A stretch of DNA of 64,000 nt, from positions 1 through 64,000 of the forward strand of contig JANOQM010000092.1 of NCBI GenBank assembly GCA_031422295.1, read 5' to 3'. Position numbers and translations under genes: made by a program. Under the pieces are notes generated by a model, which ran no database searches, was not told the DNA's origin, and saw nothing but the letters and a program-made list of their open reading frames with translations. Positions 17,408 through 27,500 of the stretch are shown here, in pieces; the stretch's first letter is position 1; the number at the start of each line of letters is the position of its first letter. Source of the stretch: JANOMH01 sp031422295. GTDB lineage: Bacteria > Pseudomonadota > Alphaproteobacteria > Rhodobacterales > Rhodobacteraceae.

Positions 17408-18341
17408 CACGCACCCTTGGGTCCAGCCGGGCGATCAGCAGATCGGCCAGCGTCACGACGGTCAGGTAAAACGCGGTCATGAACAGCACCGTGCCCATCA
17501 CCACCGGATAATTCCGCTTTTCCACCGCCGCCGTGATCAGGGTGCCAATGCCCGGGCGGCTGAACACGGATTCCACGAAAACCGCGCCCGACAGGATCGA
17601 CCCGAACCCGACAGCCAGAATGGAAATCGTCGGGATAATCGCAATCCGCAAAGCATAGCGCCCGACGATGCGCCGTTCGGGCAGGCCAAAGGCGCGGGCG
17701 GTGCGGATGTGGTTGGCCTGCATCACCTCGAGCAATGAGGCCCGCACCAACCGGGCCAGATAGCCGACCCAGCCCACCCCCAACGCAAAGGCGGGCAGGA
17801 TCAGCGCCTTGATCTGACTGCCAATATCGCCCGGGTCCCCAGCCCCGATGGCGGGCAACCATTTCAACCAGACCGCGAAAATCACCAGCGCGTAGATTGC
17901 AATCACAAAGGACGGGATCGATATCAGGCCAACCGACAACACCCCCAACAACCGGTCCGCCAGCGTATCGCGCCAGACCACCGCGACACAGCCCAGCGCA
18001 ATCCCCAGCACCAGCGCCCATAGCAGGGCCACGCTGCCAAGAATCAGGGTTCTCGGGAAAACCTCGATGATCTGATCGAACACCGGGCGTTTTGACCAGA
18101 CATCTATCCCCAGATCGCCGCGCAAGGCATTGCTGAAAAACCGCCAGATTTGCACGATAACCGGCTGATCCAGCCCCATTCTTTCGCGCAGCAGGGCTTT
18201 GAGTTCCGGCGTGGCGCGCGGGCCCAACGCGATACTGGCCGGGTCGCCCGGTACCAGAAACACCAGCCCATACATTGCAATCATCACGACGCACAGGATA
18301 ACCACGGCCAAAGCGACCCGTTTGATCGCGTAGCTCAGCAT
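17391..18341 (-). CDS. Peptide ABC transporter permease (DppB/OppB type)
   Basis: This 316-residue permease has an N-terminal membrane helix followed by the family pattern VPGDPAS, and ARAFGLPERRIVGRYALR in the cytoplasmic EAA-like loop. The ATG is 3 bp after the stop of the CocE-like hydrolase gene, showing that hydrolase and importer share one transcript and substrate. Assignment to the DppB/OppB family is firm. Substrate specificity lies in the binding protein. Confidence 0.92.
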   Translation of the reverse strand: MLSYAIKRVALAVVILCVVMIAMYGLVFLVPGDPASIALGPRATPELKALLRERMGLDQPVIVQIWRFFSNALRGDLGIDVWSKRPVFDQIIEVFPRTLILGSVALLWALVLGIALGCVAVVWRDTLADRLLGVLSVGLISIPSFVIAIYALVIFAVWLKWLPAIGAGDPGDIGSQIKALILPAFALGVGWVGYLARLVRASLLEVMQANHIRTARAFGLPERRIVGRYALRIAIIPTISILAVGFGSILSGAVFVESVFSRPGIGTLITAAVEKRNYPVVMGTVLFMTAFYLTVVTLADLLIARLDPRVRDVLRG

Positions 18342-18344
18342 TGG

Positions 18345-20360
18345 CTAAACCATGTCACGGGCAATCCTTTCATCCCATGTCCGATGAAAAATCTGCACAT
18401 CATTCTCAAGCACCGTCAGTTCGGTCTGCAGCCGGAAATGCGTGGCATCACAGGTCAGCACCCCGTGGCTGATATGCGTGGCCTTGGTACCGGATCGTTC
18501 AATTTCAACGCGGTAGCCCGCTTCGGTCCGGGCAGATAGCGGATTGCCATCCTTGATGATGTACCGGGCGTGCCCTGCGGACCGGGCCGTCGTGGCAATA
18601 TCGGGCATGTGGGTTTCATATGTCCAGCGCGGAAAGTCCACGGTCATTTTGCCCGACAGCAAGTCATGACAAACAGCACGGGGATAGGCGCTGGGGGTTT
18701 CGCTATGCGTGGCGGCGGGCATTGCGGCGGCCTGCGGTTCAGCGAACGGGCGCAACAGCGCATCGGCCGGATCATCGGGGCGCACCGGCAACTCCAGCCA
18801 ACATTGCGCCGTATGCAGGGTCAATGTGGCAAGGGCAGGTGACGGCCAGGCAATCGGCCAATAGGTGGTGGATATTGACACGGCAATCCGGTGCCCCGGC
18901 GGCACCGCATAGGCCGTGTCATCCAGATCAATGCAGACGTTATAGATCTGACCCGGCTGCAATTCGGATGCGTGTTCATGGCTGTCCCGATGCGCCAGGT
19001 TCAGCAAGCCCAGCGTGATCCGGGTAGACCGCCCATCCGGGGCGACACAGTTCAGCCGGGCTGCGACCAGCGCTTGCGGTTTGTCGACGCTAAAGCGCAA
19101 ATGCAACTGCGGCGCACCCAGAATTTCGGTGGTCTCGGCCAAGGGATCGGACAGGAACACCAGCGACCCGCCGTCATCCAGCCGCTGGTCCGGCGGCCAG
19201 TCGGCACCGCCGCCATAGCGCCCCACCTCGCCCGCCGTCAGCCCGACCCAAAGTGGTGAGCAGATGTGCAATGCGCCATCCTGCGGCGATTGCGACAACT
19301 GGTTTTGCGGCGTCAGATAGTGCCGCGACATGGCAATTCGCGGCGATGGCCAGACCGTTTCGGCCACCCAGCGCCCCGGCCTGACGTGATAACAAGTCTG
19401 CGGCGGCACATGATCCTGCATCCAGACCCGCAGCATCGGCTCGGCCATCAGCCCGGTGTCGATACTCCTCATCCAGTGGTCGCACCAGCGGATCACCTCT
19501 TGCAGCCAGCCAATGGCCGGTTCCACCGTCACATCATGCGGAAAGGAATGCGCCCACGGGCCGATCAGCCCTTGGCGCGGGCAGGTCAGCCCGGCCAGCA
19601 AACGTGGCACGGCTTCCGAATAATTATCGGCCCAGCCGGATACGGCGAACACCGGGATGGTGATGCGCGAAAAATCCTCGCGGACTGACCCCTGTTGCCA
19701 GAACGCATCCCGGCGCTGATGGCGGAACCAAGTGTTGGCCCATGGCTGGTTATGGGCGATCCGGGCCAGCCAGATGTCACGCCAGCGGTCCCCCACGATC
19801 ACCGGATCAGGCGGCAGATCGTTATGCGCAAACATCGTGGCAGACCAGTCGAAATTATCCTTGGACAGACAGCCGCCGATCCAGTGGATATCGGTGGCAT
19901 AGCGGTCATCGGTCGACCCGACCGTGATGATGGTTTTCAGCGCCGGAGGTTGGTGGGCGGCAATCTGCAGACCGTTGAACCCACCCCAACTGATCCCGTA
20001 CATCGCGACCTGCCCGTCGCACCAGTCTTGTGCCGCCAGCCAAGCAATCGCGGCCACCCCGTCCAGTTGTTCCTGCACAGTATATTCGTCGTCAATCAGC
20101 CCCTCACTGTCGCCGGTGCCGCGAATGTCCAGCCGGACGCAGGCATAGCCATGGCCCGCCAGATACCCGTGCATCGCGTGATCGCGGCCCCGGGTGCCTT
20201 CGCGTTTACGGTAGGGCAGATATTCCAGAATAGCTGGGACCGGGTCGGATGTTTCAGGCAACCACAGCGTTGCGGCCAGCCGGACGCCATCGGGCATGGG
20301 GATAAAGATATTCTCCACCAGACGCACTGCAAACGGAAAATCTGTGACGACCTTTGGCAC
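18345..20360 (-). CDS. CocE/NonD family alpha/beta hydrolase (X-Pro dipeptidyl-peptidase-like)
   Basis: The 671-residue protein has an N-terminal alpha/beta-hydrolase domain with nucleophile elbow GISWGG (Ser124), a Tyr50 in LPYRK that corresponds to the oxyanion tyrosine of CocE, and a C-terminal beta-sandwich (X-Pro dipeptidyl-peptidase C-terminal type). Members cleave esters, amides or Xaa-Pro dipeptides. No signal peptide is visible, so hydrolysis is probably cytoplasmic after import. It is the first gene of the peptide-importer operon and has its own promoter at 20387-20416. Confidence 0.9.
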   Translation of the reverse strand: MPKVVTDFPFAVRLVENIFIPMPDGVRLAATLWLPETSDPVPAILEYLPYRKREGTRGRDHAMHGYLAGHGYACVRLDIRGTGDSEGLIDDEYTVQEQLDGVAAIAWLAAQDWCDGQVAMYGISWGGFNGLQIAAHQPPALKTIITVGSTDDRYATDIHWIGGCLSKDNFDWSATMFAHNDLPPDPVIVGDRWRDIWLARIAHNQPWANTWFRHQRRDAFWQQGSVREDFSRITIPVFAVSGWADNYSEAVPRLLAGLTCPRQGLIGPWAHSFPHDVTVEPAIGWLQEVIRWCDHWMRSIDTGLMAEPMLRVWMQDHVPPQTCYHVRPGRWVAETVWPSPRIAMSRHYLTPQNQLSQSPQDGALHICSPLWVGLTAGEVGRYGGGADWPPDQRLDDGGSLVFLSDPLAETTEILGAPQLHLRFSVDKPQALVAARLNCVAPDGRSTRITLGLLNLAHRDSHEHASELQPGQIYNVCIDLDDTAYAVPPGHRIAVSISTTYWPIAWPSPALATLTLHTAQCWLELPVRPDDPADALLRPFAEPQAAAMPAATHSETPSAYPRAVCHDLLSGKMTVDFPRWTYETHMPDIATTARSAGHARYIIKDGNPLSARTEAGYRVEIERSGTKATHISHGVLTCDATHFRLQTELTVLENDVQIFHRTWDERIARDMV

Positions 20361-20374
20361 GAGGATTCTCCCAT

Positions 20375-20400
20375 CCTTGTTGGCCGATCATATAACAAGG
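20375..20400. promoter_or_regulatory. Split inverted-repeat operator (CCTTGTT ... AACAAGG) at CocE promoter
   Basis: CCTTGTT (20375-20381) and AACAAGG (20394-20400) form a 7-bp inverted repeat with a 12-bp spacer, 14-40 bp upstream of the CocE ATG. The -10 element lies between the arms. The same arms, with an 11-bp longer spacer, flank the -10 of the TMADH-like gene at 24410-24446. Confidence 0.6.
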
Positions 20401-20416
20401 AAATCCATACTGGCAA
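20387..20416 (-). promoter_or_regulatory. Sigma-70-like promoter of CocE-ABC operon
   Basis: On the minus strand TTGCCA (20416-20411), an 18-bp spacer and TATGAT (20392-20387). One operator arm falls in the spacer and the other just downstream of the -10. Confidence 0.6.
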
Positions 20417-20440
20417 CTGTTGCTTTGCCCCGCCGCCAAA

Positions 20441-20728
20441 TCAGCTGCCGACCCACCGCCAATAGCGCCGGGTCAGATCGGTTTCGCAGAATTTGAAGCC
20501 CAGAAAACAAGCGAGCGACAGGGCCCCGTTCAAACTTAGCCATAGTAATTGCCGCAGGCCGCCTTCCATAATCGCGACCCAGCCATATTCCCTGAGAAAA
20601 GCCAGATTAGCGCTGGCCAGCTGAAACAAGTTCGCCACGAGAAACGCGAACGCGATGGCAAACAACCCAGCCAACATGAACACAATGAAAGCGGGATAGC
20701 GTGACAGGGACAGCAGGCGTTTGACCAT
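20441..20728 (-). CDS. Small inner-membrane protein of unknown function (95 aa)
   Basis: An AGGAG about 9 nt before the ATG at 20728 opens a 95-codon frame starting MVKRLLSLSRYP. Two hydrophobic segments (about residues 12-35 and 55-77) are separated by a short polar loop (LREYGW), and the tail is basic and aromatic (TRRYWRWVGS). I do not recognise a named family. It sits 80 bp after the MttB-family gene and just before the CocE promoter, so it may be the last gene of the TMADH-MttB operon. Possible roles include transporter accessory or membrane-stress protein, but nothing in the sequence decides. Confidence 0.65.
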   Translation of the reverse strand: MVKRLLSLSRYPAFIVFMLAGLFAIAFAFLVANLFQLASANLAFLREYGWVAIMEGGLRQLLWLSLNGALSLACFLGFKFCETDLTRRYWRWVGS

Positions 20729-20808
20729 TCCGGGACTCCTGACAGACACGCCGCAATGCTGGGCCAGTGACCTTGGCCCGGCAAGTAAATTCAGCGGCAC
20801 AGTACTGA

Positions 20809-22329
20809 TCAGTTCATCGGCGCGCCGCCGGCTTCTTTGCGTTTGGCAACATAAGCGGTCAATGCCGCGTCAACCGCTGGGTCAAGGCCGGGGTCCTGAT
20901 GTTCGGCCAGCAGCTGTTTCCAGATCGTATTGGCCCGGGTCCGGGCATCAACCGACCCACGTTCAAGCCATTGCGGGTGGTTGTCCCAATTGGTCAGCAG
21001 CGGCGTGTAAAACGCGGTTTCATAGCGTTCCATGGTGTGCGCAGCGCCGAAAAAGTGGCCGCCGGGGCCGACCTCGCGGATCGCATCCAGCGCAAGGGTT
21101 GCGTCACTGATCTGCAACGGTTCCAGATAGGCGTCGAACATCTGCAGCATTTCGGCGTCAAGGATCAGCTTTTCAAAACTGGCGGTCAGCCCGCCATGCA
21201 TCCAGCCTGCGGCATGGTTCAGCAAATGCGCCCCGCCCAACATCGCGCCCCAGATCGCCATTTGCGATTCGTAAGCCGCCTGCGCGTCTACCTCATTGGC
21301 CGCCGTCACGTTGCTGGACCGGAATGGCACGCCGATATAGCGGGCCAGTTGCCCGGTGGCCTGCGCCGCCTTGGTATATTCCGGGGTGCCAAAGGCGGGC
21401 GCACCGGACCGCATATCAACGTTGCTGGTAAAACCGCCATACATCACCGGCACGCCGGGCCGCACGATCTGGGTCAGGATGATACCCGCCATCGCCTCGG
21501 CATGTTGTTGGACCAAGGCGCCCGCAATGGTCACGGGTGACATTGCGCCCGCCAAAGTGAACGGCGTAATCGCCAGAACCTGCCCATGATTGGCCAGTGC
21601 GATCAGCCCCTCGGCCATTGGTATGTCCAGCTGCAGCGGCGAATTGGTGTTGATGATCCCCAGCAAAGTGGGCCGGGTTTTCAGGCCCTCGGGGGTGGTG
21701 CCCAGCATGATCGCGGCCATTTCGATCCCGTCCATCGTGCGGGCATGGCCCAATGTCTGGGTCTGCCAACTTTTGTCCATCAGCCGGATCTGGGCGTGGT
21801 AAATATCCAGATGCCGGGTGTTGGCAGGCAAATCCAGCGGCTCGAACGGACCGCCGCCTTCCTGATGCAGCACGTTCAGTCCCTGGATCAGGCGCATATA
21901 GTCCTGCATTTCGGCAAATGTGCCATCGCGGCGGCCACGGTCATTATCCATCACATAGGCCGGGCCGCCAACTGCGCCATAGACGCAATATGTCCCGCCA
22001 ACCTGCAGTGATTTCAGCGGGTTGCGGGCCTCAAGGGTAAATGTCGCGGGAACGGTTTGCAGCCGGTCCATCACCATGGCGGGGTCCAGCCGGACCATAT
22101 CGCCGGTAATCTCGGCCCCGGCCCCGGCATATAGCGCCCGGGCATCGGCGCTGAGAACCCGCATCCCGATCTCGGCCAGAACCCGCAAGGCCGCCTGATG
22201 GATCGCTGCGACCTGATCATCGCTGATCACCCGGACAGGATCATACAGGCGCGGGGTTTGGGCAAACGGGCGTTGCGTCAGCCCCCCGGTCACGCGCGGC
22301 GCGCGGGCGCGGGGGCGGTGACCGGTCAT
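20809..22329 (-). CDS. MttB-family methyltransferase, non-pyrrolysine
   Basis: The 506-residue protein matches the trimethylamine methyltransferase (MttB) superfamily TIM barrel; stretches such as GGPAYVMDND, INTNSPLQLD and GAHLLNHAAGWMHGGL are typical. There is no in-frame TAG, so it is of the non-pyrrolysine type. Characterised members demethylate glycine betaine, proline betaine or carnitine onto a corrinoid protein. It overlaps the TMADH-like gene by 4 bp, hinting at successive removal of N-methyl groups. No corrinoid-protein gene is visible here, which leaves the methyl acceptor open. Confidence 0.88.
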   Translation of the reverse strand: MTGHRPRARAPRVTGGLTQRPFAQTPRLYDPVRVISDDQVAAIHQAALRVLAEIGMRVLSADARALYAGAGAEITGDMVRLDPAMVMDRLQTVPATFTLEARNPLKSLQVGGTYCVYGAVGGPAYVMDNDRGRRDGTFAEMQDYMRLIQGLNVLHQEGGGPFEPLDLPANTRHLDIYHAQIRLMDKSWQTQTLGHARTMDGIEMAAIMLGTTPEGLKTRPTLLGIINTNSPLQLDIPMAEGLIALANHGQVLAITPFTLAGAMSPVTIAGALVQQHAEAMAGIILTQIVRPGVPVMYGGFTSNVDMRSGAPAFGTPEYTKAAQATGQLARYIGVPFRSSNVTAANEVDAQAAYESQMAIWGAMLGGAHLLNHAAGWMHGGLTASFEKLILDAEMLQMFDAYLEPLQISDATLALDAIREVGPGGHFFGAAHTMERYETAFYTPLLTNWDNHPQWLERGSVDARTRANTIWKQLLAEHQDPGLDPAVDAALTAYVAKRKEAGGAPMN

Positions 22330-24401
22330 CCGATGCTATCCGCAAAGTCCCGGGGCGCAAACGGCGCGTCACGGCGGATAAGGGGGGCAGGACGGGCCAG
22401 CGTTTGCGCGGTTTTATGTGCCTGATAGATCGCATGGGCAATGGCGCCGGGGGCATTGGCGTCGCCGGTCAGGTGCAGTGACTGGATGCCTGCCCCGGTC
22501 AGATCAGCGGCCGCCAGCGCAGTATGCAGTGCCGCCCCCCCTGCCCTTTGGCCCACAATCACCAGCGAGCGGGCCGGAATTGTCCGCGCCTCGCCACTGA
22601 AAATCTGCGCGAGGGACAGGGTTTCTCCGTCGAACCCGGTGACAATCTCCAGCGTGCGCAGGGTAATGTTGCGGCGGGCCAGCGCCTGATGGATCAGGGG
22701 CTGTTCGTTGGTCATGAAGGACCAGGCAGCAGCGGTGCCTGTAGTGGTGATGTAGGTAACTTGCAGGCCTTTGGCGGCAAGATCCTCGGCTACGGCGGTG
22801 CCCAGATAATAGGCATCAAAGTCGAATACGGCCACGGGTCCCTCGGGGATCAGCCCTGTGGCCAGATCATCGGGGGTGTAGATGCGCGGGGCGGCTATTG
22901 GCGGGCTGGGCAGTTCATTGGCCCCGCACAGATTGGTGAGCCAGCGTGCTCCGGTGGCCACGACGACATGATCGGCCCCGAAATCCAGCACGTCCTGCGC
23001 GGTCATCGGACTTTCTGGATACAGCGCCACATTGTTCATCTGGCGCAGTTGCCCCAGCCGGTAATCGGCCACCCGGAACCATGTGCCCATGCCGGGCAGA
23101 GCGGTTTCATAGAGGAGCCGCCCGCCGAAATCCCGGCGCTTTTCGGCCAACGACACCTGAAACCCACGCCGCCCAAGGGTCAGCGCCGCCTCTAGCCCCG
23201 CTGGGCCACCGCCGATGATCAGCACGGATCCAGTGCCGTCCCGCGTGACTTTCTCTGGGTGCCAGCCGCGCCGCCATTCCTCGCCTGCCGTGGGGTTCTG
23301 GGTGCAGCGGACCCAGGTGCCGTCATGCCAGGACGAAATGCAGATATTGCAGCCGATGCATTCGCGGATATCCGCCTCGCGTCCCTCGTTGATTTTGTTG
23401 GGCAGGAACGGATCAGCGATGGATGGCCGTGCCCCACCGATCAGGTCCAGCACGCCGCGTTTGATCATGCCCACCATCGTATCGGGCGAGGTAAATCGCC
23501 CGACCCCGACCACGGGTTTGTCGGTGATGGATTTGAGGAAATCAATCACCGGCTCGTGCGACCCTTCGGGCGTGAACCGGGAGGCGGCGCAATCATAGGC
23601 GGAATAGTCCATCTTGACGTCGAACAGGTCGGGGGCATCCTTGAGCAGGCCGATGACCTCGTGCGCTTCGGACGGGGCGACGTCAGAAGGCCGCGCCCGC
23701 AGCTCTTGCATCGAAATGCGCAACGCCACGGCGCAGCGCCCATGGGTCGCCTCGCGCACCGCATCCAGCAGTTCGGTGACAAGGCGAACCCTTTTAGCCA
23801 CTGATCCGCCATAGGCGTCGGTCCGGTGGTTATAGTCGGACAGCAGAAACTGATAGGGCAGATAGCCCATGCCGGCATAGATATACAGAATGTCGAACCC
23901 AGCCTGTTCGGCCTTTATGGCCGCGTCCCGGTGCCATTGGATCAGGTTTTTGATATCGCTTTGATCCATAATCCGGGGCCGGGCGGAGGACATGAAGCCG
24001 ATATGGGTGGCCATCCATGGCACGCCAGAGGGGGACAGTGACGCCTCGCGCGTTGTCCGGTTCACCGCCGCAGCGCCACCATGCCACAACTCGACTCCGG
24101 CGAGTGCGCCATGGGCATGCACGGCCTCGGTCATCACTGCATGTGACCTTATGTCAGATTTGTCCCACAATGTTCCGAACGGAAACGGCGTATCGTCAGA
24201 GGACGGGTCCACCGACACCGCCCCGGTACATACCACGCCCCAGCCGCCTTCTGCCTTCATCCCCCGGAATGCAGCCCTAACATGCGGGGCGGCATTGGTC
24301 ATGCCAGACGCATGTGGCACCTGAAAGAACCGGTTCTTTGCGGTTTTCGGGCCTATTTTGACCGGATCGAACAGGATGTCATAGCGTGGGTTGCGGGGCA
24401 T
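22326..24401 (-). CDS. TMADH/DMG-dehydrogenase-like FMN/4Fe-4S/FAD oxidoreductase
   Basis: The 691-residue protein has an Old-Yellow-Enzyme-type FMN barrel (about 1-340), a 4Fe-4S motif with Cys348, 351, 354 and 366, and a C-terminal FAD/NAD-type domain (GGGPAG, 397-402). It is strikingly like trimethylamine dehydrogenase, but the position equivalent to the flavin-linking Cys30 is Ala31 (VPHASG), and the TMADH aromatic bowl and His172 are not conserved, by comparison from memory. It is therefore unlikely to oxidise trimethylamine; a dimethylglycine- or betaine-type N-demethylating dehydrogenase is more likely. It is first in an operon with the MttB-family gene. Confidence 0.88.
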   Translation of the reverse strand: MPRNPRYDILFDPVKIGPKTAKNRFFQVPHASGMTNAAPHVRAAFRGMKAEGGWGVVCTGAVSVDPSSDDTPFPFGTLWDKSDIRSHAVMTEAVHAHGALAGVELWHGGAAAVNRTTREASLSPSGVPWMATHIGFMSSARPRIMDQSDIKNLIQWHRDAAIKAEQAGFDILYIYAGMGYLPYQFLLSDYNHRTDAYGGSVAKRVRLVTELLDAVREATHGRCAVALRISMQELRARPSDVAPSEAHEVIGLLKDAPDLFDVKMDYSAYDCAASRFTPEGSHEPVIDFLKSITDKPVVGVGRFTSPDTMVGMIKRGVLDLIGGARPSIADPFLPNKINEGREADIRECIGCNICISSWHDGTWVRCTQNPTAGEEWRRGWHPEKVTRDGTGSVLIIGGGPAGLEAALTLGRRGFQVSLAEKRRDFGGRLLYETALPGMGTWFRVADYRLGQLRQMNNVALYPESPMTAQDVLDFGADHVVVATGARWLTNLCGANELPSPPIAAPRIYTPDDLATGLIPEGPVAVFDFDAYYLGTAVAEDLAAKGLQVTYITTTGTAAAWSFMTNEQPLIHQALARRNITLRTLEIVTGFDGETLSLAQIFSGEARTIPARSLVIVGQRAGGAALHTALAAADLTGAGIQSLHLTGDANAPGAIAHAIYQAHKTAQTLARPAPLIRRDAPFAPRDFADSIG

Positions 24402-24409
24402 AGGGTGAT

Positions 24410-24446
24410 CCTTGTTATACGTCCATATAGTAAGGCCGAAACAAGG
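24410..24446. promoter_or_regulatory. Split inverted-repeat operator (CCTTGTT ... AACAAGG) at TMADH-like promoter
   Basis: CCTTGTT (24410-24416) and AACAAGG (24440-24446) form an inverted repeat with a 23-bp spacer, around the -10 of the TMADH-like gene. The arms and their order relative to -35/-10 match the CocE promoter. The inter-arm distance differs by 11 bp, about one helical turn. Confidence 0.6.
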
Positions 24447-24456
24447 TAGGGGTCAA
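24427..24456 (-). promoter_or_regulatory. Sigma-70-like promoter of TMADH-MttB operon
   Basis: On the minus strand TTGACC (24456-24451), an 18-bp spacer and TACTAT (24432-24427), followed by an AAGGAT ribosome-binding site before the ATG at 24401. Confidence 0.6.
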
Positions 24457-24470
24457 GCACTGTCATAAAT

Positions 24471-24500
24471 CAATACGCCGCCCCATGGGGCGGCGTATTG
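24471..24500 (-). terminator. Terminator hairpin of the RND efflux operon
   Basis: A perfect 30-bp palindrome (CAATACGCCG... mirrored around CCATGG) begins 4 bp after the RND-pump stop codon. On the minus strand the stem is followed by ATTTATGAC, a weak T-rich tail. Given its stability and position, termination of the RND operon is likely. Confidence 0.65.
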
Positions 24501-24504
24501 CGCA

Positions 24505-27500
24505 TTATTCTGCAACCAATAATCGTGTCGGCGGGGGTTGTTGCTGAGCGCGGCTGGCTTCAAGCTGAGACAGCCGGTCATTCAACGCGCCAATCTCGGC
24601 CTCGCGCACAGCGATCTGATCGGCCAGCGTAAAGCCATCCGGTTCAACCGGCTCGACCTCTTTCTTTCCGACCATCCGGCTGAAAATCCATGCCAGCAAT
24701 CGCGACAGGTCATCCATGATCAGAAAGAACGACGGCACGATGACCAGTGACAGCACCGTGGATACAATGATTCCGCCGATCACTGCCGTGGCCATGGGCG
24801 CACGGAACGACCCGCCCTCGCCCACTCCCAAAGCTGAGGGCAACATGCCGGCCGACATGGCAATCGAGGTCATGACGATCGGACGGGCACGTTTGTGCCC
24901 GGCCTCGATCACGGCATCAAAGCGGTTCATCCCCTGAGCAATCATCTCAACCGCGAAATCAACCAGCAAGATCGCGTTCTTGGTGACAATCCCCATCAGC
25001 ATCAGAATGCCGATCAACACCGGCATGGAAATCGCACTATCGGTCAGGATCAGTGCCGCCGCGACCCCGCCGATGGCAAGTGGCAGTGAAAACAGGATGG
25101 TAAAGGGCTGGATCACCGATTTGAACAACAAGATCAGAACTGCCAGCACCAGCAACAGGCCAAGCAGCATGGCATTGGCAAAGCTTGAAAACAGCTCGGC
25201 CTGAATCTCGGCATCGCCGGATTCGGCGGTGCGGACCGATGCGGGCAGTTCGACCATGGCCACAATTTCGTTAAACCGGGCGGAGGCGGTGCCCAGCGCC
25301 ACGCCGGGGGGCAGGTTTGCCCCAATGGTCGCCACGCGTTCGCGGTTCAGGCGGTTCACAACGCTGGGACCCTCGGCGATGGCAATGTCGGCGACAGCAT
25401 TCAAGGGAACGCTGCCCCCGGATGCGGTAGGAATCCGCAGGGCGGCGATACGGTTCAGGTCGCCCCGCGCGCTTTCGGTCAGTTGCACGCGCACCGGGAT
25501 CAGCCGGTTATCAACCGACAGCTTTGCCAGCGCGGCATCGAAATCGCCGATCGTGGCAACGCGCAAGGCCTCGGCAATGACGGCAGTTGTGACGCCCAGG
25601 CGCGCGGCCTCCTCGGCGCGGGGCGTGATCTGCAACTCGGGCCGGGGCAGTGCGCCTTCGGTTGAAACACCCTGCAACAACGGATCACCGCGCAAAGCCT
25701 CTTCCAGCCGGGCAACCGCGATATTCAGGTCAGCCTCGCTGTCAGACAGGATCGAATAAGTGATATCGCGCCCTGCCCCACCCGGCCCGTCGATGGTGCG
25801 GGTAATGCGGGCATCAGGGATTACGGAAACCAAGGCCTGAAGTTCGACTTCAATATCCGATTGCGGCCGGATCCGCCCATGCGGCGGCACATCCGGGATC
25901 AGTTCACCCAGAAACGGTGTGGCCTCGGCAATGTCCAGCAGCTTGCGCTCAAGTGTGTTATCGAGCCGATCAAGCACCACAGTGACCGAGGCCCGGCGCA
26001 CGTCGCGGCCCCCGGTGGGCGATGAACCACCAAGGATAAATACGTTCTGCACCCCGTCCACATCACGAATTGCAGCATATATCTGGTCAGTCACCGCCCC
26101 GGTTTCGGCCAAGGTGACGCCCGGCGGCAGTTCGACCGACAGAGTAACCCGGCTGGCATCTTCGGGCGGGATAAACGACCCGGGAATCTGCAGCATGAAA
26201 TACAGCGACAGCGCCAGAATACCAAACGCCGCCAGAAGCGTCAGGTAACGCAGCCGCATCGTGATCCGGACGAACGCCAAATAGCCACGCATGATGAAAC
26301 CGTCACGCTGTTCATGTTCATCCGCATCCTTGGCCCGCATCAGATAGGCGGCCATCAAGGGCGTGATAAGACGGGCAACCAAAAGCGAGAACATCACAGC
26401 GACGGCAACCGTCAGGCCGAACTGGATGAAATACTGCCCCGGAATGCCGGGCATGAACGACACCGGCACAAACACCGCGACGATGGTGAAGGAGGTGGCG
26501 ATCACGGCAAGGCCGATTTCATCTGCCGCGTCGATGGAGGCCCGGTAGGGGGATTTACCCATGCGGATATGCCGCTGGATATTTTCTATTTCCACAATCG
26601 CGTCATCCACCAAAATGCCGGTGGCCAGCGTGATAGCAAGGAACGAGATCAGGTTCAGTGAAAAGCCCAGCAGGTCCATGATATAAAAGGTCGGAACCGC
26701 GGACAGCGGCAAGGCCACAGCGGTAATCAACGTAGCCCGCCAGTTCCGCAGGAACAACAGCACAACGAGGACGGCCAGAATGCCGCCTTCGACGAGGGTG
26801 GTGATCGCGGCTTCGTAATTGCCATAGGTCGAATAGACATTGTCCACCACAATATCGATGGCGACCCCTGGATTTTCAGCTCGGATCTCATCCAATGCGG
26901 CGTTGGTTGTTTCGGCCACGCTGACCTCGGACGCACCAGTGGCGCGGAATACCGCAAAGACGACAACTTCGTCACCGTTGAACCGGGCAAAGGACCGGAT
27001 TTCTTCGTAGGTGTCGGTCACAGTGCCAAGGTCGGACAGACGGACCTGTCGGCCTGAGGGCAGTGCGATGGTCGTTTCGGCAAGGCGCACCGCATCACCC
27101 TGATCACCCAGCAACCGGATCGCTTGCTGGCCGGGGCCGATATCGCTTTGCCCCGCACCCTGATTGGAATTGGTGGCGCGCAGCTGGCCACTAACCATGG
27201 CTGCCGTGATCCCGAAAGCATCCAAGCGGATCGGGTCGAGTTCAACCAGAATCTCGCGATCTGCACCGCCGTAGCGGTCGACCTGACCAATGCCGGGGCG
27301 GCCTTGCAGTTCGCTTTTGATCGTGTCGTCAACGAACCAGGACAATTCCTCATAGCTCATCGCCGGGGCCGAAACTGCAAAATACAGGATTGCCTGACCG
27401 GCCACATCGATCTTGGTCACGATCGGGGCCTCAATCTCGCCCGGCAGATTGCCGCGGATCTGGTCGATGGCGTCTTTGGTATCCTGCACGGCCTCGTCGG

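Noticed and set aside
20761..20779. Terminator after the MttB-family gene
   Set aside because: A 6-bp stem (GGGCCA / TGGCCC) without a T-run is too weak to call in GC-rich DNA.
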